NCBI GenBank assembly: GCA_963377175.1
Contig: CAUJNA010002802.1
Span: 154,501 to 218,500, forward strand
Direction of reading: 5' to 3'
Source of the DNA: Effrenium voratum
Lineage: Eukaryota; Sar; Dinophyceae; Suessiales; Symbiodiniaceae
Length of the DNA stretch: 64,000 nt
Below, piece after piece: positions 42,615 to 53,400 of this stretch. A program made the position numbers and the translations under genes. The notes under the pieces were generated by a model, which saw only the letters and a list, made by a program, of their open reading frames with translations, was not told the DNA's origin and did no database searches. How positions within the stretch are numbered: the stretch's first letter is position 1; every line of letters starts with the position of its first letter.

Positions 42615-43307
42615 TGGGAAGCTTTTAAAGACCTTGGCGGCACCTCCCTGTGCCAGGCCATTCTCCAGGCTGCCAACCTTCGGCGACCGACACGGCCACT
42701 AATATTTTTAGAAGCCAAGCCCGACCGAGACCGATACAAATCGGTCTGATTCACAGCACGGTTTTGCGAGAATCTTCGATAAGAATCTGAGGTTGCGATA
42801 CTTGCCTTTCGATACCGATAGCCTGCAATACGAAGCGATACGATTCGGTATGTCGTATTTGTGTTGTTGAAACTGCGCTTGCTTCACAGCTAGTTAGACG
42901 GTTGCCAAAGCTGCCTCGCACGCCCCGCGACTCTGGTGCCCAGTGCTTCCAGTTACCTCCATGTGCGGAACCAGCTTGGCCCTTCGCCAACGGCCACGAC
43001 TGGGGTGGTTAAAAGTACTGTGTCTCTCCACCGTGCTGTTGCCAGGAGCGGGGTTCTGCAAAGCCACACGGCACATTGACCTGCTTTCTTTGACGAACCT
43101 TTCATCGCCAGCTTTTCCGGTTGTCCCTCAGAGCGGCGTTCCCAGTAAATTGATAGCCTGCATTGATGCGCCACCCCGCCGCCGAAGATGCCGCGGCTGC
43201 GAAGGCTTTGATGACCAGATGTTTTCTTGCCTCAAACTCGGCGGACAATGAAGCTTGATTTGCGTGAATCGGAAAAGGGAAAACAAGCGAAATAGCGATT
43301 GAGCAGC

Positions 43308-43468
43308 GGAGGGAGTGAATGAATCAGAGAGGGAGCGGGTGCGCGAGGGAGGGAGTGAAGGAGTGAGGGAGTGAGGGAGTGAGGGAGTGAGGGAGTGAGG
43401 GAGTGAGGGAGTGAGGGAGTGAGGGAGTGAGGGAGTGAGCGAAGGAGCGAAGGAGCGAAGGAGTGAGT
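43308..43468. repeat. GAGGGAGT satellite closing copy 4
   Basis: An 8 bp GAGGGAGT repeat and GAGC/GAAG variants following the end of the unit body, exactly where the GAGT satellite stands in copies 1-3. Confidence 0.9.
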
Positions 43469-43962
43469 CTCCCGGCTTATCTGCAATCCAGAGCACCAGG
43501 AAGATCCTGTTTTGAGGGTGCCCCTTTTCAACTGGTTTTCAAGGAACATCCCAAAAAAAAGCACCCATGTTGGGGTCCCCCAAAAACCGCACACCCAGAG
43601 AAGCTGATTTGGGTCGTTTGTTTGGTTTGACGCATGTTGACAGATGAAACTGCGATGCCAACAGCTCAGCCCCATAGCCAAATTGGTACCCCTTTCAGGT
43701 TCTTTTGAAGGAGAACCAAAAGGACAACTGCAAGAACAGTTTGGGGGTTTATTGGGTGAATGCAGCAAAGAATCTCTTGCAGCGATCGAAGCGTTCAAAC
43801 CTGCCTTGCCTACTTTGGGGTGGTGTCCTCGCCCCATCATCCCTTCCCAGGTCCTGAAAGGAGTGCAGGACCCATTTTTGTCAACTACCTTTGCTTGAAC
43901 TTGATAATCTTGGACGTTATTCTGGACCCCATCACTCCTCTCCCCCCACAAGTTTTCCTGAG

Positions 43963-44104
43963 CTACTGTGGATGGAGCAATTCCTGCACCACCTAAGAAA
44001 CCCTGGATGGCTCGACTCCCCAACGTAAATACCAGGAAACAATGGGTTCAACCATGGTTGCATTTCGGTGGTGCAATGTTGGGTTTCGCAATCATCCACA
44101 GTAG
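43963..44104. mobile_element. CTACTGTGGATG palindromic MITE-like element, best-preserved copy
   Basis: 142 bp with termini CTACTGTGGATG and CATCCACAGTAG, perfect 12 bp inverted repeats. Inside these, GCACCACC and GGTGGTGC pair imperfectly. It lies 258 bp before the first WD40 exon. Confidence 0.8.
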
Positions 44105-44193
44105 GTAAAAGAGAGCCCCACCCCCACCTGCTGACTTTGATCACCCAGCAGAGCCCGGTCAGCGGTTCTCAGAAGAGAATGAGGGAACCCCTA

Positions 44194-44318
44194 CTTGGGT
44201 GTTCGGCCAAGCTAGCAAGTGGTTAGCCACCTGGGTTACCAACTAGCAAGGGTAACTCCATTTGGACTCACAAGTGGGTTATATCCGAGGTGTTCCAGCA
44301 ACTTAGTAACTTGGCCGA
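44194..44318 (-). mobile_element. CTTGGGTGTTCGGCCAAG palindromic element, second copy
   Basis: The reverse complement aligns with 42472-42614 over nearly all its length, including GGATATAACCCACTTGTGAG. It ends 43 bp before the WD40 exon acceptor. Confidence 0.75.
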
Positions 44319-44361
44319 CTCAATGAAGTTCCCCAAGAAACGGGATCCGTCATTGCGTGAG

Positions 44362-44421
44362 GACCGCTCCGTGCGGGTCTGGGACCTCAACTCCCTGGCG
44401 ATGCTGGCCAGCCTCGAGCAG
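44362..44421 (+). CDS. WD40 exon a
   Basis: Acceptor GTGAG. Encodes DRSVRVWDLNSLAMLASLEQ, the end of one blade. The donor is CAG followed by GCGCCT (GC). Confidence 0.75.
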
Positions 44422-47400
44422 GCGCCTTCGGCTCCGCTTTTGGGCCGAGACCAGCGGCTGGTGGCGGCTCCCAAAGTTTGACCCATTTTGGTTGGAATAC
44501 CCGAAATGCGTGGAATATCACAACTTGGGCACAAATCCCCGAAGTCGGATGTCCACCATTTTCGGGCCCCCTGAATTCACTTTGAAATGTGCTGCAGCCA
44601 AGTACGTTGGTTCTTTGGTTGGGATGGCCCATTTAGAAGACCCCGGGCTTCAAAGCCAACCAATTACGAAGGAATCGGTGACCCGAAACTGGTCCAGTAT
44701 ACGGAAGCCAAAAGGTCGTTAAGCAGTGGTTGAAGTTTATGAAGGGGTTTGCACAAGGGTTAGGGTTCAGGGAAAAACGTCCCACCCAAGATCTCCAGCG
44801 ATGCCCTTTTCTGTTTTGTTTGGAATCTATGTGGTATATATGTATACATAGATACATATACGTGTGTATTTGTTTGGGGAGTGCCTTTTGGGATGGTCTT
44901 AACGGGAAGCCAAAAGGACACCATCTATTTTCAGGGTTCCATGTTTCTTTAGAGACAATCCGCCAAGCTGCCATGAAGACCTGGGTCTGAACCAGCGCCT
45001 TTTCGTCTCTTACCTGTAGTTGAACTTTACATGAGTCGCAGGCAAAATCCGGGCAATTGGAGGGTATGGGACAATCCCCTTTGCCAGGGCGGATATCCGC
45101 CTTGGTATTTCTAGCATGGTTTTGGGTAGACCATTTTGATAGGTGCTGATTGTGACTCACACGAGGTTTTGGTCAAGACTGGGAGGTCTCCTCCCAACCT
45201 ATATGGAGTGGGCGAAACATGAATCGGAATCAGAACGTAATTTTTTGGAGCATCCCGGATTTGTGGGCCACGTAAATCAGTGGTCCGTGGTTCGTTTGCC
45301 AGGGACAAGTGGGACACGTTTTCAATGTCCATGTCCTCCTGTGAGAAGAAGTAATTTGATCATGCAATGCCATATTAGTTCTCGAGTTGCCTGCCGCAAA
45401 TGGTAGCTGGAACACGGGGCAGTATGTGATATGCGAAGCAGATTCAGTATTCAGCAACCTGTATCTGAGTCATTGTGTGCGTGGTCGAGCCAGAACCCGA
45501 CCCAGCTGTCGAGCGGTACCCGCTGTTCACATTGTTGTTTGGTGGGAGGGTCTCCTTTGGGGGCAAACAGCGCACTCCTATCCCTGCAGCCCGACCAACA
45601 TCCTCGCAGCAAGAATTCAGAGAATGCCCTTGACGCTCACACACCTGTTTAAAGATGAGCCAGCTTACCCTTTGCAACTTGTTGGACTTGACACCAAACG
45701 CCAGCAAGATTATAGAACGCTTCAGAAGTCCAGGGCCCATGACTTGGTTTTCATGCAGCTAAGCCGTGAGATCAATTTTGGAGCCCGGGGCTCCATTGCT
45801 CGCTCGCCGATGAGGCGCACCTGAGCGGCATCTTCCGGCTGAGAAAGCTGGACGCAGGCCAAAGCATATCGAGTTAGGGATTTTAAACGCTGGAGCCACA
45901 GCTCAGTGGTTCAAAGCCAAGCTTTTGACCTTTTGGTTTGGAACACGGTTTGGGCAACCGTATTTAGTCAAGGTCCGAAAAGGTGATCACCTTTTATTTC
46001 TGGGTCCCCGGCGCACCGCTTTATCCCCTTCGAATTCTGATGTCCACAAGGTCCCTGATCAAAATTCATGACCATGTCTGCGAAAGGACTGCCGCGCCTT
46101 GAATCGAACTTGGAGCAAACTGAGCAAACCAATGAATCATCTTGGTCCGCGGAAAGGGTTCTTTGCCACAATTGTGTGAGTTGTGGGTTTGGATTGGCAC
46201 GATGCTGAACTCGTCGATGTCATGCTCCTTGCAACTCAGTTGCAACTCAGTCGTTTGTTTTGAGACTCTATGTGGATATTTTGAAAGAGACGGTTCCTTC
46301 TTGGAGGTGAGCCACCGAACGCCGGGGCCCAGAACCGTTGTCTAGATGTTCTACGGGGCAGACATTGACGCGGCCAGGTGACTCCTTCATCACGGCCAGC
46401 CGAGACCGCACGATGAAGGCGCGTTGAGAACCAACTGCAGGATTATCTTTATGTGTGCCATGGTCAAAAGACCCCTGCAATTGGTGTTGACAGGGATGGT
46501 CATCAACCTGGTAGTACAAGCCTTAACAGCCGTGACAATGATTGCTCAGGGAACCATGACCATGGGCCAAACACACGGATTCTTGATCATGGCACATGTA
46601 TCTCTATTTATTTTGCATAACGTACGCGAAATGTGGAACAGAACCAGGCAGGCAAATGTGGAGGTGGTGCTTTGAAATGCCTTACGAACCTTTGGTTCTT
46701 GTTTGAAGCCGTCAAACCAACCGAACTCACTCCTTGTAGGCTGTGACCACCTGACTTTTCCGACTCCCGATGCCAAGTACCGCTGGCTTCTTCTTTTTTT
46801 TGGTGGGCCCCGGTAGGAATCGCACAACTTGGGGGGGTTTGCGCCCGGCCGGGCACACGGATGGCTCTGCATAAATCTCGACGCTTGTTGTGTCTTAGGG
46901 TCTGGGTCTGGACGCCAAGTCCGTCGGATCTGTCCAAGAACTTCCAACGGGATCTCTTTGAGGTTGCGAGACGCTCAAGGTCAAAACACCAGTTTCCCTC
47001 GTCCCAGAAGGCAAGTTCGCATTGCAACACGTCTATCTGGGTCTCTGGTTTGGCCTTATCGTTGGGGGCAGCAACTTCGCGGGTGTTGGGAGTGGTGCAG
47101 GTAGCCCTTGGTGGTTTGCACTCGTGGTTTGGGGAACCCCTGGTTCTATGCGGTAAATGGAAAACCCCTCCTTAACCACCAATCCAAGCCCGCAGATGGA
47201 AGCGGTTTTCTTTCCGCGATTTCAGGTGTGGCTTTCATCCACCTGGCAGGCCTCGCAGGGCCGAACAGCGAGCTCATGCCTTTTGTTGGTTTTGTTTGAG
47301 GGTACCCATGGGGTGGTATTGACTGTTTCTGGGAGTTGTCAAAGTGAGAAGTTGTGGTTGCACCTTGGACTTCGGGGGATGACTTTGATGGCAAAATCAT

Positions 47401-50400
47401 GGAGTATGAGGCGGAAGCGAGCTTGAGAGGCTAGATTTGGGACACCAGTTGACATGACTTTACCCGTTAATATAGACCATAGTGTCAGACTCAGCGCAAC
47501 GGACCACTCAGCCCAAGGCACAAAGTATGACAAATCTTCCGTTCCAAACTGCATTTTGCTCAACAAAGTGATGCAGGCGGCACTCAGGCGGGTTTGGGAT
47601 GCAAGCCACGGTCCCTGTTAAAGCATTCAACCGGAATTTGCGGCCCATTAGCTCCAGATGGGGTGATTGGGAGACTGCGGCCTTTTTGCAATTGATGGAT
47701 AGCCCTTAGATCCATTTGCCTGAAATATGAACTGGATACCAAGGAAGAAACAGCGATGGGTTAAGAGTCGGTCGCAAACCCAAACTGGCTTTTCTTTTCT
47801 ATTCGCTATGTTTAGGAAACTGTTCCGCAAAACCACTTGTGGTCCCAGAGAAACTTTGGTTGGAATCCCCACAGCGCTCATTCAAAAAGGCTTCGTGCCA
47901 AGCCGATCTCATGAGCCCAGCATCAAATGGGTGTTTCCTAAATCCAGGGACTCAGGACAACTGAAGGACACCTGAAGAACGCAGCCCCATCCTTTTGGGT
48001 TTCCCTAACACATACCTAGATGGCTGTTGATAGAAGGGCAAGCCCTTCAACTGTTGTTGTAAATCATGTTTATGAACGGTCCCCAATCGAAAACCACATC
48101 CACATGGGCAACATTCTCGCGGCAGCTTTCTTTTCTTTCCAAAGGAACACGAAGAAAAACCCAGCAGAACCGGCAACCTTGTTTCAGGTTGGTGAATGAT
48201 TTGTTGTTGATTTCTGATGAATCACCAGCCTGAACTGGATAGTATCTGGATAGTCTCAAATCGGGGTCCTCGAGGATGTCCTGAGTCTCTTTTGGCCAGT
48301 TCACCCCCGCGTTGTAATTTACCCGAATGACTGACTTGTGTTGTTGGGAATCTTCACCCGACTGGCACCACTGGTGTTCTTCTGGTGAACTGCCAGATAG
48401 CCGGTATTTGTCCCAAAAGGAAGCCAAAAAGGGATGATGGGTACGTGTTTCGCTGCTCCGAACCCACTATTTGACACCTGGGTTAAGGCATCTCTGGGAT
48501 GGCACACTTTTTGACCTGGTACGGCCAGAAGACGTGGGAATGGTGGGAATGCCATGCCGTCTTTGGGCAAAGGTTTTGGGCTTGAGGCGCGAAGGACCTT
48601 GGCGCCGCCCCACTACGACGGGGTCTCCGACGTGGCGGTGGCTGTGAAAAAGGGCTGCTTCTTCTCCGCGAGCCGCGATAGGCGGAGCTGGGGCTCGCCT
48701 CGGGTTCGGTTTGAGGGGGACGGAGGGACGGGGGGACGGGGGGGGGGCCTTGTGTCCGCGTTGGGACCCGGTGAAGGCGCCCAAGAAGGCCCAACAGGGA
48801 GCGAGAGGGCAAAGTAAGGCCGAATAATTATGCTTTGGGGGTAGAGGTCATCTCAGGATGCTATATGATGCTATGAAGGCAGTATATTTCTCCAGAAGTG
48901 GTACACAACCTCCAGACCTCCCCTTGTCCTTTCTTGGCTTACGTAGGCGAGCCAGGGAGGGGGAGGTCAATAGCGGCCTGTAACACAGGTGCGGCAAGCA
49001 GCAGGTTCAGCTCGGGTTAGCCGTTCAACCTGTGTCTTGAATTGGGGTGGGTCTTGTAGTTTTCAGGGTTCGGACCTTTGTGACTGTCGACCCGAATTTG
49101 TCAACCTTGCCGATTTCTTGAGGGATGTTTCCCTCACTGTTATCCGGATTCCGTTCAAAACGGATTGCCATTTCCGGCCCAAATCGACCAGGGACCATTT
49201 GAGCCTGGGGCAGTCCCCAAGTTCCGGCGAATGCAGAAGGCCAGGCAAGGCACTGGCAAAGGTGGAATCTGTGAAAGAATCCCTGGCATCCGCCTGACCA
49301 GGAGAAACCAGCCCAAGGGTGCACAATGGCCATGGGTCCATATACGTTTGCTGCTGGCTCTCAGGAGGGACGGGATCCTCAAGCGCCACAGGTCTATCCG
49401 ACGCTGGGACAGCAGAAGTCTGGAGAGCGACCTGCAGCTTCCGCATGCTCAAGGTTGGGCTCGAGCGCGATTTGTTCCGGGCCCCTAAAAGCAAGCTGGT
49501 TGAGGGGTCAACAAAATACTTCTGGGGGTGGCTTTTTTTACTTTAAACCAGAATCCAGCGGGTCATTTGCAGATGTCAATTTCTGGACCCAGTTGTTTGT
49601 TTGAGTGTCACCTTGTGCGTGTTGGAGGGCACGCACTTGCACTTGCACTAGACTGGTCGGATCCCTAGCTTCCTTGAAGCTGATATGGGAAATCAGGCCC
49701 TGGTTCTCCCATTTTGCGAAACCCAATTCGGCCATGAAACAACCAGATTGGACAAGGCTGCTTTTGAAAGGCCCCAATCGGAGTCCTTTTTGGGACATGC
49801 AAAGACTACAAATTGTTTGAACATGTTTAGAACACTTGCCCTCATGTGACCAAGCCCGCGGATGGGGGACGGTGGAGCGCAGATTCTATGGATTTGATCT
49901 TTCAAGGCAATGCACCGAGCACCATCTCTACTCCGCTGGTGCTCTTGTTCAAAGGCAACATCCATTTTTCAACTCACCCAACTATCTCAACTCATTTTGG
50001 CATTGCTGAGTTGCTCGTGTTGGGCGTTGTCCCCGGGACAACGCCCGTGGACATTGATGCAACTTGCCGCGTGGACATTGATGCAACTTGCCGCGTACAA
50101 CGCAGCATTATGGATTTGCTCTGATTGCTTCCCTAGATTTGTTGCAAGTCGACTTGAACCAAGACAATGCATGTTTGCAGGATTTGCCTTCTGCAATATC
50201 TTGGGAATCATCCGCATCGTCCAACCCCGTTGAAAGCCGATGTTGTTTGTTGTGCGTGTGTGTGTTTTCTGAGCGTTTGCGCGTGTGCTCGTCAAAATGA
50301 CGGCCCCTTCAAAATCAATTGGGTGCAGTTTGCTAATGTTGCATCCCTCTTGGTTCTAAGGGAAGCAGCATGGCCTTCACTGAGGACCCTAGTTCCTGGA

Positions 50401-53400
50401 AAGCGTTTCGTTTGATCACAGGTGCCCTCCCCTGTAATTCGAGGGGTTCCCTACTCTTTCTTTTTTTTGATTACCCGTAGACCTACACCGATGGGTTCGC
50501 CCTTGGGAAATGAAACGCGCGTGGTTTAAGCCTGCGCAAAGATGGGAACCCTGCTAAACCCTGGCTAAACAATCGGGTGTCAAGCCTGGCATCAGGCAAC
50601 CCCTTGGTCCACCATTCAAAGCACTCAAACATGTTTCTACCCAACCACAAACAAGGGGTTCCAATGACCAAAAAGGTTTCAAAAAGGTTCCCGTAAAACG
50701 TTCCACCCCCCCACTAAACTCTTGAGCAACCTCCTTTTGGTTCCAATGCGTTTTCCCCAACCATGGGTTTGATCATCTTTCGGGAACAGCCTCCTTGTTC
50801 GTTGCCTTTAAAGGGCCAAGCTGTTCCTCAGTCCACCTTCGCAGACCTTGCTAGGCGACTGGCTCACCGCGCTGGCGCTCTCGGTGTCGGAGGAGGTCCT
50901 TTTTAGCGGTGGAAAGGCCGGGATGGGGGCGAGTGTCGTTTTTCACCCCAGAGATTCTTATCAATCCAAGCAGGGATGGAGATTCCAGCCTTCCAGGGGC
51001 AGGTTTTGATAAGAGATTGATTCCTTTTCCATTCGATTCAACACCTGCCACTGTGGGAAGAAAGTGGGGGAGTTGGCGCGGACATTTTCGTAGGCCCCCG
51101 TTGTTTTTCTTAACCCCACATCTCAAGTAGGTAATCAGATGGGTACCCGGACCCTCAACTGTCCAACCCCAAAATGGGTTTCCCCAAGATTCTGGTTTGT
51201 GGATTCCCTTTTTGCTGGGTTTGAGTGGTCTATGCCTTTGGCATGATCCAAGTGACTGAGCGGGACGGCACCCGCGAGGGCTGGATGGATTCGAATCGCA
51301 GGACTCCATCATCAAGGTCTGGGACTGCGGCCTGCCGGGGCTCCGGGCTCCGGGCGGGAAGGTTGCGCCGGGAAGGTGGGGGTCAAGGGGTCCCTTTTTG
51401 GCGGCCCTTGTGAAGGGCTTAATGGCCCCGATAACTCCCCCACGCACTGCCCATACAAAAAGGAGATTCACCCCAGAATTGGGTTGCAATATCCAATTTT
51501 TGAGTTGGATTTTGAGGGTCCAGGTAGATGGATACACTGGTTGCATTTTAGCCTTTGCCAGTTTCCTGGTGTACCAGCAACCAAGGAGCTTTTCGGGAGA
51601 TTTTGAACAGCACATTTTCATGGCTTTTCCATGTCCCTTGGTGGAACCTCCAACAGCGGTAGCTTTACTGGAAACCAGTCAATTGCAACTTTTGAAGGGG
51701 AAATCCATTCAGCCCAGCCTTTGGACAGAATTCAATGTGAGGTTTTTGTTTTGGGGCGAGTTGGATAGGGAATGTGAACCCTGGTCAAGACGCGGTTCAT
51801 ATCCATGCGTTCGATACGGGGCTCCTCAGTTCCCTTCCTAAAGCGACTTGGATGTTTTCACGAGTATGTCATCAGAGTGGGAACAAACATACCTCATGCC
51901 AAGAGCACTGAAGACTGGGTGCAAATTAGTGGCTTTGAAAAGCAGCATCCATCCTCGTTCGGTGCCTTTTGAGATAGAATAAAGCATCATGTGGGACGCC
52001 ATGCGCTATTTAGCACCCCAAGTGGCAATGTCTTTTTGCAGCCTGTATGAATCAGTTGAAGGACTTGAACAGATGATGGATTTACCATCCTTTGAATGCA
52101 ACCGGCAGACCTATTTGGGTGTGAAACTTCATTGGGGACCCTCTAGTGGACGTCATTATTTCTCTTTTATGTTGTCCATCAACATGTTTTGGAGGTGTTT
52201 CCAATGAACTGTCTGCCATTTGAGGAACTAGCCATGCCGCAGGGGTTGGCCAAGATTCCAACTTCAACGTGGGTTACCCCGAAATCATGGTTGGCGGATT
52301 CCCTTTTTTTTCGAGGGTAGTTGGAGGGTTTCAGTGGGCCATACCTTCTTTACCGACGCGGACACATGGATCCTCTGGGTGTGGTCCCTGGCTCCGGGTC
52401 TTCGAAGCCGAGGCGATGCAAGGACGTGTTGCAGGGCCATCGCGGCCCCATATCCGACCTGGCGGGGGGAGGGGGGGGCAGGGGGGAATTTGGGATCCCG
52501 GTTCAAAGGGGAGAGGAAAAGAGGGACTCTGCCAATTTGCGTGGGGAATTCGGTTCACCAAAAAAAACTTAAGGGTAAGGCAGCTTGATGCGCATGCTGA
52601 AAGGGGTTTGGGGTCATCTAAGCAGAAATGAGTCTTGGCCGCCAAGAGGAAAGGGCTTGAACTGCTTTCCGGGAAAAACTTAACTATGAAACCGCCTCTT
52701 CTGTACGAGCAAAATGCGTTGTGTTGGAGCCCAAATTCTGCTCGTATTTTGGCAGATTGGGCTTGCGTTTGCGGCAATTGCGAGTTTTCACAAAGAAAGC
52801 AGTGATCTGCAACAAATCCTGCATGGGCACATGTTTTAGGGTTTTGGCCACACGCTACATAATACGGAGCAGAACGTGTTTTTCTTGGTAGGCGTTTCTC
52901 AGAGGCCCCAGGTTCCCCGTGAACCAACTCCGAACGAACTCCGAACAAGCTCCGAACGAACTCCGAACGAACTCCGAACGAACTCCGAACAAACTCCGAA
53001 CGAACTCCGAACGAACTCCGAACGAACTCCGAACGAACTCCGAACGAACTCCGAGCGAACTCCGAACGAACTCCGGACAAACTCCGGACGAACTCCGAAC
53101 AAACTCCGAACGAACTCCGGGCGAACTCGGAACAAACTCCGAACAAGCGAACAAGCTCCGAGCGAACTTTGGCATTGTTCCCGAGCCAACTCCGAACACA
53201 CTTTGGCCATAAGTATGTTTTTGAGCCCAGGTATTTTGGTGGCCAAGCTGTTTTTTTTTGCTTTTTCGGGCTTACCAAAAGGGGCCAAGTGATTACAGGG
53301 GCCAGTTTCAACAAGTGGCCTGGGAAGGTGTTTTTTGAGGCAAACAAACATGTTCTCAGGCCACTTGTTGAAATTAGTTCTTTTGGTCACTTGATTTTCC

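Larger units (their letters stand above)
41808..42959. other. Insertion or rearranged stretch within copy 4
   Basis: Not similar to copies 1-3 at this place. It contains an inverted 46 bp scrap of the unit monomer (41981-42026), a run of G at about 42227-42241, two hairpin elements (42313-42421 and 42472-42614) and repeated GCGATAC words. I see no gene. Confidence 0.55.
35681..43307 (+). repeat. Diverged copy 4 of the 8 kb unit body
   Basis: Follows the order of copy 1 from CAGGCTTGC...AATGAAGTGGGC upstream of the unit start, through monomers, to GACCAGATGTTTTCTTGC before the terminal satellite. There are many substitutions and indels. Similarity runs to about 41807 and resumes at about 42960. 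The stretch between is unrelated apart from an inverted scrap at 41981-42026. Frames that are open in copies 1-3 are broken here. Confidence 0.85.
43469..44361. other. Stretch upstream of the first WD40 exon
   Basis: No exon recognised. It contains two hairpin elements (43963-44104 and 44194-44318) and then the acceptor of the first visible WD40 exon. An earlier exon must exist because that exon starts in mid-blade, but I could not find it. Confidence 0.5.
44422..48586 (+). other. WD40 intron a-b (GC-AG, about 4.2 kb)
   Basis: Long inferred intron. It holds a copy of a repeat with an 18 bp palindrome (45897-46008), a weak hairpin of the GGTGGTTTG type (47107-47190), and a GC-rich stretch at about 45786-45854 that could read as an exon (LADEAHLSGIFRLRKLDAG) but does not fit the phase of its neighbours. 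Nothing else is recognised. Confidence 0.5.

Noticed and set aside
45786..45854. Possible extra WD40-gene exon reading LADEAHLSGIFRLRKLDAG
   Set aside because: Third positions look coding, but no acceptor gives the phase needed to join exons a and b, which already join directly in frame.
52331..53390. Long - strand frames (338 and 163 codons) and + strand frames with ELRTNSERTPN-type repeats
   Set aside because: They are produced by the 11 bp stop-free minisatellite and the foldback arms. All frames on both strands are open over the same bases.
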